A program made the position numbers and the translations under genes. The notes beneath the pieces were generated by a model. The model was not told the origin of the DNA. It saw only the letters and a program-made list of their open reading frames with translations, and did no database searches. From Riptortus pedestris (taxonomy: Eukaryota > Arthropoda > Insecta > Hemiptera > Alydidae), in the NCBI GenBank assembly GCA_019009955.1, contig CM032231.1, forward strand, positions 38,368,001 to 38,432,000: a DNA stretch of 64,000 nucleotides. The letters run 5' to 3'. This document shows positions 46,914-59,829 of this stretch, piece after piece (position 1 is the first letter of the stretch; the number at the start of each line of letters is the position of its first letter).

Positions 46914-48099
46914 ATGTATAAAGCCGATATTCTTACAATATTCATAATTATAGAGCGTAGCGGAAGAACATTTTAAAGGACATTTACTCGTCTTTCATCT
47001 TGTATACGTTTATGAAAGTAACTGATTTGTAAAAGATTCCGATATTGCACTGTGAACACCCAATACCATAATTAAGAGTTATTAAGACATTCAGTGGCTA
47101 TTATGCCATCCACGACACTCAGCCAGAATTATTGTTATGTCATACAAATAATTCGAATCGCACACCGTTTCTTTCAATATTAGAAGAGCGGATTTTTACG
47201 TTTATGTTTTCTCAGCTTTACATTATTTTCTCAATTACCTATTTCTTGCAGTTGCCCACACAGAAGATGAAAGGTACTGAGATAAAACGTAGATAATTTA
47301 TCACTCTAACATGTACACCACTGAAAAGAAAACCGGACTCCCAGTTGTTATGTGAGAATTGGAAAATCTCTAAGTAACTTCATACATTCTTGTGAGTAAA
47401 AGTTGTTAATTCATCTAGTTCAACGATTAAACAAAATCTAAATATTTTAATGCTCTTCATGAAATTTAATAATTGCATTTATAATACAATTTCCAACTGG
47501 AGATTTTCACTAACCAGGCTTAAAATGACTAGTACCGGTATTCCTCCATTTCTTATAATAAATCCGAGAAAAACATTTTTCACTCATCAAAGTGTCTGAT
47601 ATCCTGGAAGATACAATAATAATACATTTGTAAATGCATTTTTATGACGACTATCAGTAACCTTTAAACGGCATACACATTGCTATTGTTCCCAATCGTA
47701 ATATGAGGTTGCTACACCATTAGAAACTGTATTTCAGGTAGGTCTGCCCTTGCTGGATTAATTGTACTGTATTTCTTTTGTATAAAGTGATTCGCCTACA
47801 TAACCTTCTATGACAGACAACTCTTCCTTCCTCCTCTCTCTCTTACCTACTACACCTATCATTATTTACAAAAATAATTATAAATATAAGGTGGAGTTTT
47901 ACAAATGCTCTGGTTTGGAGTAGCGATGTACTATAATTAGGGTGCAAGTGTTGACATCTTGGTCAAAATAACTTTTTATTTAAAAAAATTAAGTATCAAG
48001 ATATTTTTTCATTAATCAAACAGTGCAATAATTTTAGGTGTTGTTTCAGACGCTCCCCTTCATTTATTCTTCCCGTATTCCTGTACATCACTTCACTTT
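46914..48099. other. AT-rich DNA, no gene seen
   Basis: No recognised coding sequence, RNA gene or repeat. Confidence 0.4.
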
Positions 48100-48480
48100 A
48101 AGAGCTACTATCTTCCAAACACAAACGTACGCACACCTTCGAAAGTTATAGCCACCCTCGAGCGAGATTTGTGGTCAGACTTTTCCGCAACAAGTGAGCG
48201 AGTGAGCGAAAGCCGAAAGTTGCGGAAACGGCTGAACTAGCTTTCGGCGGAAAGACCCGAATGAACCGACTTCAGCCGATCAAGAAGAGAGGTGCACAAC
48301 AAGACGTTACACAAAACCCAATTATACATTGTCAACATTCTAAGGAAATCGTTTTTGAGTTCTGAGTTACGTACAGACGTCCCGCCGAAAATAGTCAAAA
48401 TGGGTTCAGGGAGAATAAAAACGTAGAATTCCGTTTTAATCTGAGATCCAAAAATTTGCAATACTTCCTTTCGCAGAAGG
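48100..48480. promoter_or_regulatory. CpG-rich segment with interleaved inverted repeats, possible promoter
   Basis: The composition shifts abruptly to many CpGs. TTTCCGCAAC (48182-48191) pairs with GTTGCGGAAA (48219-48228). GCCGAAAG (48212-48219) pairs with CTTTCGGC (48241-48248). CGGCTGAA (48229-48236) pairs with TTCAGCCG (48271-48278). The stems overlap and exclude one another. No protein domain is seen. A promoter or 5' exon of the minus-strand gene, or a transposon end, are both possible. Confidence 0.3.
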
Positions 48481-49365
48481 GGGTAAAAAGGGAACGAAAG
48501 AATGATTTAATGAAAATTCGATATATTTTTTATCACAATTAAAATAATGAATTAAATATTAACTGCACAATGATATTTATTAGTAACTTTATGTCCACAT
48601 AGTCTGAGAAATATCCTTTGGAAAAAAAAAAAAAAAGTAATAAAATAAATTATTTCAAGGCTCTCTGTAATGTATTTCAATGGCTTAATATTCTCTAATG
48701 CTGTACTAAAAGAGGCATTTATCAAGAGCAAATATACATATTTACTAACAAATTAAAGCTAATACGAACTATTAGTATCGCCATGGGAAATGTTCTGTCC
48801 ACGAGTGATAGGCAATGAAAAGATGGCGGAATGATATTGTAATGAGTTTGACATTCAAGACTTCGCAATGGGAAATGGTCAAGGTTATATGTGAGCCCAA
48901 TAAATTAGCTATAATTTAATATAACTATTATGATAATCATTTTTACAGAAATGAAATTTCATTATTAACGCATAGAAGAGGCTTGAAACGTTTTAAGAAA
49001 TAATTAAGAGTTAACAAAGGGATGGCTTAGGCTTAGTATATAAAATGATATCCCTAAAGCACTTAAAAGAATACTTAAAGTACTAAAACTAATATAAATA
49101 GTAATGACATTGATGGAGGTGAAAAGTTGATGTAGAAGGTTGGTACTGCAGTAGGAAGGAGTGGTCAATGGAAACATGAGAAAGAGACGGGACACAATGG
49201 AAACCGAGAAGCCAGACACACTGGACTAATAACAAATAAAAATTCCTGACACTCACTCTAGGCTCAACAACAGGCTTAAACCTACCAAACTTCGTTAATA
49301 TAATTATATAATAAACAAATATAAATTATAATTCTGGCCTCGAGTGGAATTCTCACCACCATTTT
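48481..49365. other. AT-rich DNA, no gene seen
   Basis: The minus frame at 49004-49219 is hydrophobic and has no recognised family. Nothing else stands out. Confidence 0.4.
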
Positions 49366-49490
49366 AGTAGATTTCCCTTAAGGGAAATCAGCTATTGCGG
49401 TCGTACTCATGACGCGATTTTTGAAATGTTTCTTCAAATGTCCAGCGATCCTACCTAGGAAACGACGAAAATGAGGTCCGTTCAAAACTT

Positions 49491-49556
<66 letters not shown>

Positions 49557-50154
49557 GTTACCGCCCTAGCGGTCGCAATTATTGTTTAATCGTCACCAAA
49601 CTCGATATTTAGACGTTTTATGTAAAAAGAAAGTTCGTTAACGGCTGAAATCGGGCCAGAGGGAGGGGGGGGGGGTTAGAGGGGAGAATTTCGAAAATTC
49701 CAAATATCTCTGTTACTATACGTCGGATCGAAAAATTGTATAAAAACTATCCTATTGCAAATTAAATTTTTCTATAAATATTATTCTATAAATATTTTCT
49801 GTATAACGAGTATTAACGGAGATATTTGAATTTTTAGCTTTACGCTTTCAGTAAACCCCCCACTCCTACTAGTGCCATATTAATAATAAGCTGTTATATC
49901 ATGAACCACTTCATTACAAGACTAAATACCAAATATTGTTATGTTTCAGTTATTGTTATTCTTTCCGGTGAGCCGTTGGCAGACCTGTTTGTTTACATTT
50001 GAGACGCTTCCCGCCGGGAGGGGAAAGATTTTCAATTACCGTTGGCGTTTATTCAGTTAACATTCAAGGTAGTGTTACCTTTATGTATATTTATCTATTG
50101 TAAACCTTCACGTGGGAAATCTGCTTAGTTTACGCAACCCTTGCATGACGGACT
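49366..50154 (+). mobile_element. Helentron-like repeat, copy H
   Basis: Complete. It starts TAGTAGATTTCCCTTAAGGG, has a long AT tract (about 49494-49554), a G block with ten consecutive G, and ends GGGAAATCTGCTTAGTTTAC with GCATGACGGAC. Its 3' part is the CTTTCCGGTGAGCC...GTTTGTTTACATTT sub-type shared with copies B and L. Confidence 0.78.
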
Positions 50155-51600
50155 TTTTTTTTTTGAGAAGACTTTATTGCTGCAGTCACACTTCACACCC
50201 TTGTGGTGCTTTAATCTGCCTAGTTCATTTTCGGTAATGCAAAGACTTTCTGTTAATGGGGACAATAATATAAATAAAACTTAAATGTTTAACTTTTAAA
50301 AAATGAAAATTTTGGGCTCAAAACCCATTAGAAGCCCAACATCTGAAACTCTGCTTTGGTTGGAGATTGAAGTGGTGAAGGTAGGCATAATTCGCTGCCA
50401 TATTGTGGTGCGATTAGAGACAAGACCAATGATAACTCTTTACTCGATTAGGTACAACTCAATTATCTCGCGATGCTGACAGTGAACTTGCAAAACGGAT
50501 AAAATTCTCCCTTTTATATCTATTAAAAAAAATAAATGTAAATAACCATTTCTAGGTCGAATATGTTTCACAGCATTAAAATGATATTGTTTGTATGAAA
50601 TTTATTAATTATAACTTCATGTTACCGTTTCCGAACTCTAGTAAAACAAATAGTTATGTTTCTTAATAACTGAATCTGGACTAGGACGGGTGGAGATTCA
50701 GATAAAGAATAATACTCAAAATCATGTATATCCATCCACATTATTATGGGTCCGATCGAAAAATGTTATACAAAAATAATTATTAACAAAGTAATGTACT
50801 ACAATTGTTGTTCTACATATTTTTTTTTAAATTGATTATTAACCGAGTAATTTATTTATTTTCAGTCTGCAGTTAACCCTCGCTCTAGCTCTTGAGATTA
50901 CCGCAAAAGGTAAACTAGAAACACTAAAATCCCCACGTCAGTTTCAATTCAAGTCCTGTTAACGTAGAATTCGACGAGAAAAATCATCCATAGAGGATCT
51001 TAAATTGCAGGGGAAAGGACCTACATTAAGTTGAAATTAAATTTCCTGTTGAAATTAATAGTTGTATGCTGCTAACTAATTTAAAGTGAGGGAATACAGA
51101 AGCACATGCTTGCACGGAGCAATCTGATCTGCAAACTCATTTGAGAGTAGGAAAACCTTCAAGAGCAAACATAAACAAAGCACCGTTTCATAACATGACC
51201 CTCACAATCCAGTTAAAATATCGATTAGAATGCATCCTAAGTGTAATTGATATTTTTCATGTGTTAATTAAATTAACACATTTTATTTATATCAAGATAC
51301 AAGGAACATTGTATTTTCGCACCTTTATATTTCAACCATTTGAAAGCAGAAAGAAAATATAGCCAAAAGTGCAGTACTAAATAGAATGCTGAGGTTTGCA
51401 ACAGACAAAAGTAAGGCGTGAATACTTTTTAAGTCATTTTTGGCTGTATAACCAATTATGTACCATATGGTATCATTTATGACTTAAATGGAACGAAGAC
51501 TATATATGAACAGGCTTCTTTAAAGTGTTGGCTTTTCATTATGTTCTATTATAATGTAAACAAACTGAACACAGACACAACATTAACTTTTACAATTTTT
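50155..51600. other. AT-rich DNA with an old Helentron-like relic at about 50620-50900
   Basis: TTACCGTTTCCGAACTCTAG, GACTAGGACGGGTGGAG and GGGTCCGATCGAAAAATG match internal blocks of the family with many changes. The rest shows no gene. The frame at 51141-51362 plus has no recognised domain. Confidence 0.45.
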
Positions 51601-51722
51601 TAGCACATTTCCCTTGAGGGAAATCAGCTGTTGAGGTCGTACTCATTTAAGCGATTTTCGAAAAATTTCTTCAAATATCCATCGATCCTACCCAGAATAT
51701 GACGAGAATGAGGCCCTTTCAA

Positions 51723-51753
<31 letters not shown>

Positions 51754-52335
51754 GTCTGTTAACGCTCTAGCGGTTGCAATTTTTGTTTGATCGTTACTAA
51801 ACTCGATATTTAAAAGTTTTATGTAAAATGACAGATCAAGTTCGTTAATGGCTAAAATCAGACCAGTGAGAGGGGGGGTTTAGAGGGGGGGGATTTTCGA
51901 AAATTCAAAATATCTCTGTTACTATACGTCGGATCAAAAACTTATAATGAACCAATCTTATTGCAAATTAAATGTAATATAAATATTGTTATATACATTT
52001 ATTCTCTATCTTGAATATTATCCAAGATATCTGCATTTTTCAGTATTCAGCTTTCAGCAATCCCCACTTCTACTCATGTTACATAAACAATACTCTGTGG
52101 TGTAATAAACCATATTATTCGAAGCTTAAATACCATAAATTGTTTTTAAGAGACCTTTATTATAGGAGATATTTATTGTGTGTGCGCGGTAACGGGCGAG
52201 ATGAGTTCGGCCGTTTCCGTAACTGTTCGGCTCTCGTGAAATTGGTTTAGAGACTCGTTACTAGTATGCAGATTTCTCTATTGTAAAACTTCAAGTGGGA
52301 AATCTGCTTAGTTTACGCAGCCCCTGCGTGACACT
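51601..52335 (+). mobile_element. Helentron-like repeat, copy I
   Basis: Starts TAGCACATTTCCCTTGAGGG, short AT tract (about 51722-51748), GCTCTAGCGGTTGC, G block (GAGGGGGGGTTTAGAGGGGG). Its 3' part is the CGGTAACGGGCGAG...GTTCGGCCG sub-type, and it ends in the hairpin ACGCAGCCCCTGCGT followed by GACAC. Confidence 0.78.
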
Positions 52336-53134
52336 TTTAACAGCTTCCCACAGCATCGTGATGCAATTGAGGAACTACTTGGGTATAAGGTAAACAACGT
52401 AACAGCCGGGACATGATGTTTAGTCCCTCCCATCGAAGTCGTCAGTGATTCTCCATGGCCATTGCTAAGGACTGTTGAGCCAAAGTATTTATTTATATGG
52501 TAAAAAGTACGGGTGTTCGAGTCCTCGAGTTTACATAACAAACCCCTCGCCTAAGAAATGTTAATTAGTTGTGGTCGAGAGCAAATTGTGAGAAGCGAGC
52601 AATGAATGTATGATTACTTAAACCCATAAATCAATGAACTGGAGTACTTTTAAGAGGAAATAGCAACTGATATTCTCTATTATACTTGTACTACAACGAT
52701 ACTTTTTACAAGACCGTCCATAATCAAAAAACCCAACAATAATTTGGCTAGTTATCGTTACAATGAATTTAATTATTATTGTATAAATGACGAGAATTTT
52801 GGTTATTGTTTATATCATTAAAAACATTATCATACATAATGTCCAATACTTCATACATTATTTGCTCTATTACTGACCAAATTCTCAAGGTACATGTAGA
52901 CCAATTTTCAATAATTTCGGAGGTACATTATAGTAAAAAAGAACAAAAAAAAAAAAACAGCCAAATTTCATTTAGTTGATCGATGACCATGCAGGATTTC
53001 TAAGCATTCCAAAATTGTTAATATAGGAGAGATAGAGCTTGTTTCCTAATGCCAAATATGTAATGCGTCTCCTTAAGATCACACATTTATAGATTTGTAG
53101 TTTTAAAAATCTAATTGTTTTTTATATATATAAT
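52336..53134. other. AT-rich DNA, no gene seen
   Basis: Frames such as 52308-52541 minus have no recognised domain and overlap the end of copy I. Confidence 0.4.
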
Positions 53135-53652
53135 TCTACTGTACGAGTGTATGTCAGTGAACTCCTCCTAAACGGCTTGACCGATTTGAATGATTTTTTT
53201 TGTATGCATTTGGGTGACGCCCTGGATGGTTTAGCGTCACAAATCAGCCCGGCAGTTGGAGCAGGAGTGGGGGTCATAGAGGAGGCCTAGAATTAAAAGT
53301 AGCGATATTCCGTTTCCTATTGGTTTTTCGGCAAATATGCACAGGATAAAAGTTGTTTATTTTGTCATTTAGAGTAACTTTTGTTATATTCACTTTTGTC
53401 TTATAACAAAGTATAAACGTGATATACACTAACAAAATTAAAGTGGGAGCCAACAATTTTATTGGGCACTAACGATTGAACCGAACTTAACAAAATTCTA
53501 TATGTGAATTAGCATTAATTCTTCCATGATAATAAGCTGTATTCATTTTTTAAGGTTCGACGGGAGTGAGGGTTATAAGGGAGGTCTGAATAAAAAATTC
53601 GCGATATTTCATTTTCTATTATATCATACAGGACTTCTGTCGGGTCCGCTAG
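53135..53652 (+). mobile_element. Non-autonomous Helitron
   Basis: The 5' end reads TCTACTGTACGAGTGTATGT, then CAGTGAACTCCTCCTAAACG and GCTTGACCGATTTGAATGA, a start widely shared among insect non-autonomous Helitrons as I recall it. The 3' end CGGGTCCGCTAG followed by T satisfies the CTRR terminus and insertion before T. No coding capacity and no target duplication, as expected. Confidence 0.6.
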
Positions 53653-54140
53653 TATAAATATAAATTATTAATACCAATTCATCACAATTTTTGTTACAAA
53701 TTTAAAAGTATAAAATCTTTAATTACCGAAGAATATAATTAGGTTAGGAAGAAATGAAGTTGAGATCAGATTAGTAGTTTTGGATAAGTAACATGTACAA
53801 AAATAACCAGATTTGGGGATAGGAAAAACGAGATGAAAATAAATAAAAGTTAACTTCCAATAATGGTTTCGTCAGTTTGTGTTGGCCAAAGTGCCTTAGA
53901 GGAAAACGATACAGTGTTTTAAAGGTAATTAAGAAACAATACGGATACTCTCAATCCGTTTCCGTCTGCTTCACTTTATTTGCATGATTTAAAGGACGCG
54001 CTGTAGAAAATTACATGCACAGCTTTACATATGCTTATGTAAAAGTTTCAATGAATAAATATTTTATTTCCCATCGGATTAAAGCTATATTACTCTTCAG
54101 AGAGAAACAAGCACATCAGGGATTTTTCCAAATACTACAT

Positions 54141-54164
54141 TGATATATATATATATATATATAT

Positions 54165-54204
<40 letters not shown>

Positions 54205-54257
54205 CGTTTTGCCACCAGTTCATTACCAGGTAGTGCTTAAGGGAAATCTGCTAATAG
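54141..54257 (-). mobile_element. Helentron-like fragment J (5' end and microsatellite only)
   Basis: A long AT tract (54143-54202) is followed by a degraded block and then GCTTAAGGGAAATCTGCTAA, the reverse complement of the family's 5' end. The 3' two-thirds are absent. Confidence 0.55.
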
Positions 54258-54343
54258 TAAATGACACATTGAGTAGTGGATTGGTTCCGCCAGAATGTAT
54301 ATAATATACAATTGACAAATCTATCGCTAGAGGCCGCCATAGT

Positions 54344-54540
54344 TAGATAGCATTTATTATAATTAAATTCATCTATAGTGTACATATTTCCTGTCAAAAA
54401 CCAATCGGAGCAAAATATTATATGCATAATAGTAAATGCGAGTAGAAAAAAAAAAAATTACAGGAAATTAGTACAATTAACTGTGTTAGCCTCCGACAAC
54501 TTTCGCTCCTGCTTGAGTGTTACCAACATTGCTTTACTTA
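54344..54540 (+). repeat. Dispersed unclassified repeat, copy 2
   Basis: Direct copy of 1856-2045; see there. This copy has an extra GTTAGCCTCCGACAACTTTC segment before CTCCTGCTTGAGTGTTA. Confidence 0.6.
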
Positions 54541-54599
54541 AATACTTATAGTTCAAATTGGAAAGAATTGTTAAGCATATCAATGTTTCTACGAAATTT

Positions 54600-55040
54600 A
54601 CTTGCTTCCTACATTTTTACCGAAAAAATGTATAAAACAAAAGTTACTCTAAATAACGAAGTAAACAACTTTTGTTATGTGCATGTTTGCCTCCCTTATA
54701 ACGCCCACTCCCGTTCAAATCTAAAAATTTTAATTTAGCTTATAATCACGAAAGAGAAGTTCACATACAGAGTTGTTCTTACTTGTTGAAATTGTTGGCT
54801 CCTGCTTTAGTTTTTAATGTATATCTCGTTTATACTTTGTTATATCACAAAAGTAAATATAACCAAGTTTACTCTAAATATCAAAATAAACAACTTTTGT
54901 AATGTACATATTTGCCGAAATAGCCTAAAGTCTAAGTTGGGTTAGTAGTAATATACATACCAAGTTTCATAAAATTCGGTTCAGCTGTTTATGCGTGAAA
55001 AGGTAACAAACAAACAGACACCAAAGAAACAAAATGCAGT
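54600..55040 (-). mobile_element. Diverged Helitron-related repeat, minus strand
   Basis: Segments are the reverse complement of the element at 53135-53652: AAGTTACTCTAAATAACGAA, CAACTTTTGTTATGTGCATG, CCTTATAACGCCCACTCCCG. The part 54780-54920 repeats the first segments. TCATAAAATTCGGTTCAGC followed by GCGTGAAAAGGTAACAAAC (54968-55015) is another common insect repeat motif. The boundaries are uncertain. Confidence 0.45.
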
Positions 55041-55801
55041 TATGGTGTCTATGACATGTGAAACGAAAAGTTATCGTGATATTTCGAGAAAAAAATTAAT
55101 GTACAGACCGAGGTTATAATTTTATATATATAATTTAAATTGTTGTTTGTTGTTTACGTTTATTTTCCCGAAGAAAATATTGAATAAAAGAACCCCCCCC
55201 CCAACAAAAAAAATCACTTCCGATTTTAAATAATATGTGGAAACTACAAGTAAGCAACTCATTTGGTCGGTTAGGAGAGAAGTGCTTACCGAATGCCCAC
55301 TTTAAAATTCTGAGTTTCGATTCCATAGTCGATTGAAGCTCTTAATAAACAAAACAATGATGTATTGGGTCATAAACTCGGAACCTTTTTAACTTATATT
55401 GTTCCTCTCAAGCGGCCTTCGCCTCTATTGCGCTGTCACTTAAAATACAATAACTTAAATCATTCATAATTCATATTATTCATTAAGGGAAACCTATTTT
55501 CCTTCTTGGACTCCAAACATTGTTACCGAATCGCTCTATATTACTTGAAGGAGTTTCTTAGCTATGATAGGTGGCTGTCTTTCAATAAAACTCATTCACA
55601 ATAAATTAACTAGTTAGAATTTTTATCACATTTCCATTAGCAGAAATGTACTATTACAATAATACAATTGGCAAGATTTCTTTTTTTTATAAATGTTCTT
55701 ACGAGCATCAATCATACTTATAAAGTGGTAAAAATTAGATTCGTTCAATTTTATATGCAATACGCACAACTCATAATTCAGTAATTCAAAGTTATTAATA
55801 A
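55041..55801. other. AT-rich DNA, no gene seen
   Basis: Contains a nine-C run at about 55193-55201 and no recognised feature. Confidence 0.4.
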
Positions 55802-56028
55802 GGGGCTCAGGTTAGCCATGTGAGTTAATGCGTTGACTTTAATTTCACATAGTAAACCTAGAGTGGCGAGTTCGATTCCCACCTGGGCAATAGGAATTTA
55901 TTTAGTGACGGAATTCATTAAATAAAATCCTTAGTCCCACCCTGGCTAGAAAAGGGTGGTAACCTGTAGATAACCCGTCCCAATTAGCCTTAGTTGCAAA
56001 AAAGTGGACGTTAATAAATAATAAACAA
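55802..56028 (+). mobile_element. tRNA-derived SINE, full-length copy
   Basis: The head is tRNA-like: GGGCTCAGGTTAGCCATG with A-box character, and a B box in GAGTTCGATTCCCACCTG, closing with GGGCA (55802-55889). The body has TTTAGTGACGGAATTCATTA, CACCCTGGCTAGAAAAGGG and TAGATAACCCGTCCCAATTA. The tail has AAAGTGGACGTTAATAAATA. Two other copies in the window share head and body, so it is a family and not a lone tRNA gene. Confidence 0.8.
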
Positions 56029-57518
56029 CTCATAATCATACTTTTTAAGAAATGAAGATTTTGAAATATATTGATTTCAGCACGGATCTTTTTAGATGAT
56101 AATTTAAACTTATTTAACCTTGCTAATAGGATAGTAAATAAAAATGAGATCCAATAAATCAATATAAATCTTTCAACTCAAATTTCTCAAAGGTTAGATT
56201 TTGAGATACGTTACACACGAGCGCACGCACATATATATTCTACTTAATTGAAATGTTATAGAAAGTTTGTTCGATATATGTTTGTAACTTTAACAATAGC
56301 GGTGTTATTTATTTTTCATTCTTATAGGATTTCAATGAACAATAGTTACATATAGAATCGTAACATTAAGGTACAAATTTCGTCATGTTCACATAGGGGG
56401 GGGGGGGGCACAAATGGGTTCTACTAAGGGAGAAACAGATAGTAGAACGTAAAGTGACGTCTTTTAAAAGCCATGCAGGTACAAGAGAAGACGGCATAGT
56501 TTTCGCAGGCCTTCCTTAATGAGGCGTACTTTAAAAAGAAAGAAAATGATTGTCAGATGAAAAATCTGGAACAAGGGCTAGTATCACTCATGAAAAAAAC
56601 GGTAAAAGTTGTATACTATAACCCACAGCACTGTTAAAATAGGAGAGTAATTTTAAGTGAATTTAAATGGGGCGATATTCAAAACCAATAGGAAAGTGAA
56701 AACTTTTCAATAAATTAACAAATGATTTTCGGTTGGATATGCTTGAGATTTTTCAGCTGTGAGGTTATCAAAAATTGACTAATATGATCGAAGAAGGACA
56801 AGGAATATAGTTAAGTGCAAAATTCAGGAATCCACATGGCTACTTTTTTGAAATTTAACAATTCAGCACATATTTTACAGCCTAAAAGTTTCAACCCCCC
56901 CCCCCCTGTACGGACTTAATTCCTATTATAATTTATTTGTACGTCCACTTTGTGCTACTAACACTAGCTGGAACTACAACATACCAAACCTTTCTTGCCA
57001 AGCAGGTGAGATGATTTTATATGGGAGTACACCCAATAAATTCTGAGTTTCTTAAGAAAGCCAAACCTACGAGTCAAAGATTACCCAAAGCCTTAAAATA
57101 TTATTGCTTCTTGACAATCATAGCCTCCTATTCTGTTTATGGATTGTATTGAGGGCCGTGAAAAAGACCTAGGTGGTAGAACACTAGTGCCACCTACGAT
57201 TCCTTCAATTAATTTCAGCACAACGGGGGAAAAACGAACAATGCAACCATCGTCATAAAACGTTAAACCGTTTCTATTGTGTTTTCCAAGCAAAAGTAAC
57301 TCATGAAAGGATGCCTAAATACTCAAATCGCAGATAAATAAGGGTGTTTATCCTACAAAAGAGCATTATTTTTTTTTTGCGGATATCTCTACTTGAAGGG
57401 CTTGACCACAAAAATTAGGTAATAAATTGTTTTAAGCATATTTAAATTAAATTAGGATTCTTTATTTCCTAATGAAGGATTCCTATTTTTGTTTCTCTCT
57501 CTATAACAGAACAAAAAA
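56029..57518. other. AT-rich DNA with a short SINE fragment
   Basis: TACGTCCACTTTGTGCTACT near 56940-56960 matches the SINE tail in reverse orientation. Poly-G (about 56396-56407) and poly-C (about 56896-56905) runs occur. No gene seen. Confidence 0.45.
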
Positions 57519-58062
57519 AGTCCGTCACGCAGGGGCTGCGTAAACTAAGCAGATTTCCCACGTGAAGTTTTACAATAGAGAAATCTGCCTAATAACAACT
57601 GTAGTAGTAAGAAACCTCTAAATCTAAAACATTATTTAGGGCGTAATAATCCAGTAGTTTCTAGCTCCAAAAAACAGAACCTAACCTCTAAACCTATTCA
57701 CGAGGGACGAATACTTATGGAAACGGCCGCCAGAGCTCTCGTCGGAAAGTCCGCGTACTGGCGACCACACGCAGAATACAAATGCAAATATCTCGGTTAA
57801 TATTCAAGATACAGAATAAGTCTATAGAACAATATTTATAGTAAATTTAATTTGCAATAAGATTGATTCTATACAATTTTTCGATCCGACGCATAATAAC
57901 GGAGATATTTTGAATTTTCCGAAAATCCCCCTCTCTAAACCCCCCCTCCCACTGGTCCGATTTCAGCCATTAACGAACTTGATCTTTCTTTTTACATAAA
58001 ACGATTAAATTCCGAGTTTGGTAACGATCAAACAAATATTGCGACCGCTAGAGTGTTAACAG

Positions 58063-58141
<79 letters not shown>

Positions 58142-58268
58142 TAGTTTTGAACGGACCTCATTTTCGTCATCTCCTGGGTAGGATCGATGGACATTTGAGG
58201 ACATTTTTCGAAAATCGCGTCATGAGTACGACCTCAATAGCTGATTTCCCTTGAGGGAAATCTGCTAA
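57519..58268 (-). mobile_element. Helentron-like repeat, copy K
   Basis: A complete, well preserved minus-strand copy. The 3' end is at 57519 (GTCCGTCACGCAGGGGCTGC) and the 5' end at 58268 (CTGATTTCCCTTGAGGGAAA). The microsatellite is compound, (AT)n then (AG)n (58067-58141). AAACCCCCCCTCCCACTGGT is the complement of the G block. Its 3' part has GCGTGTGGTCGCC-type sequence as in copies A, C and I. Confidence 0.8.
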
Positions 58269-58721
58269 TAATGAGACGCAAACGCAAATTGTCCTCCTAT
58301 CAGGCGAAATAAGCGTCTGACTAGATATCTGTGAACATACAATAGAAGGAAAGCTAGATAGTGTAATATATGTTTAAGGATATGATATATTCTATAAAGG
58401 ACAATAATAGTTGAAAAATAAGAGAGAGAGGGACACTGCTCGTAATCTAGCATTGTGATAAGAGAACCCACAACAATGGTAATACGCCTGGCTGGCTTCA
58501 GGCTCTAGTCAGATAGGCCAACTACGCTGTCAGCTTCAACATATGTCAGCTGGTGCAGAGCTGAATAACATTAAGAATAGGTGGATTATGAAAGGGAAAA
58601 ACTATCACACAATTATCAGGAACGTAGAATTTTAACATATTTTCTTGTGAGTTCCCATAACAGTAGCAATGACTCATTAATCTGCAGGATGGACATGGAG
58701 AATGGATATTACCTCAAAACA
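58269..58721. other. Unassigned DNA between two Helentron-like copies
   Basis: No gene recognised. The plus frame 58581-58808 has no known domain and runs into the duplicated flank below. Confidence 0.4.
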
Positions 58722-58924
58722 TTACGACTCCAAGCACAATCATTAGAGTATTCGCGAGGGGTCACGCCGATTATAGACGCTCAAAAGGAACAAGGTCAAG
58801 TTATTTAAATTAAAACAGTAATTTCTAGAACGATTGGTCGAAAAACGTGTGTTTCAGGAAATATATCCACACCATGAATTCATCCACAATACCAATTATT
58901 ACATCATATGATTAGTTGCTTTAT
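58722..58924 (+). repeat. Direct repeat flanking Helentron-like copy L, left
   Basis: It shares CCAAGCACAATCATTAGAGT, ATTCGCGAGGGGTCACGCCG and ATTAGTTG-TTTTAT with 59829-60013 and directly abuts the 5' end of copy L. A 15-bp stretch (near ACCATGAATTCATCC) is missing from the right copy. Confidence 0.85.
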
Positions 58925-59829
58925 TAGCAGATTTACCTTCAGGGAAATCAGCTATTGAGGTCGTACTCATGACGCGATTTCCGAAAAATTTCTTCAAATG
59001 TCCATCGATCCTACCCAGAAGATGACGAAAATGAAGTCCGTTCATATATTTGTTATCCGTCTAGCGTTCGCAATTTTTCTTTGATCGTTACCAGACTCGA
59101 TATTTTATACGTTTCATGTAAAAAGAAAGATCAAGTCCGTTAATGGCTGAAATCGGACCAGTGGGAGGGGGTTTAGAGGGGAGGATTTTCAAAAATTCGA
59201 GATATCTCCGTTAATCTCCGTCGGATCGAAAAATTGTACAGAATCCATCTTATAGAAAATTAAATGTACAGTAAATATTGTTATATACATTTATTCTCTA
59301 TCTTGAATATTAACCGAAAAATGTGCATCTTTCAGTTTCCAGCATTCAGCAAACCCCTACTTTTACTCATGTTACATAAACAATACTCGGTTATGTTATA
59401 AACCACATCGTTCGAAGCTTAAATACCAAATATTGTTTTCAAGAGACATTTATTATACGAGATACACGCATATATGACTGGTGACCCCTCCCCCCTTCTT
59501 AAGTTTTTGGACTACTTAAATTTGATTGATTCAGATATAAATTATTCTGATTCATTATAAATTACAGAACTAGATGTAGTAAATAGTTTTCAATCAAATT
59601 AATACGTTATATTCAGATATATTACTGTAATTGTTTTTCTTTCCGGTAAGAAGTTGGCAGAACTGTTTGTTTACATTTCAGATGTTTTCCGTCAGATGGT
59701 TTCTTATTATCGTTTGATTTATTCACTTAATATTCACGGTGGTGTGGTGTTACCGGTTTGTAGATTTATCTATTGTTAAACTTCACACGGGAAATCTGCT
59801 TAGTTTACGCAGCCCCTGCGTGACGGACT
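58925..59829 (+). mobile_element. Helentron-like repeat, copy L
   Basis: Starts TAGCAGATTTACCTTCAGGG; the microsatellite is lost. Then CGTCTAGCGTTCGC, AGTGGGAGGGGGTTTAGAGG, and the CTTTCCGGTAAGAAGTTGGC...GTTTGTTTACATTT sub-type of 3' part. It ends GGGAAATCTGCTTAGTTTAC, the hairpin and GACGGAC. It is bracketed by a direct duplication of about 190-200 bp. Confidence 0.78.

Noticed and set aside
49004..49219. Hydrophobic 71-codon minus frame
   Set aside because: No conserved motif, AT-driven composition, no exon signals.
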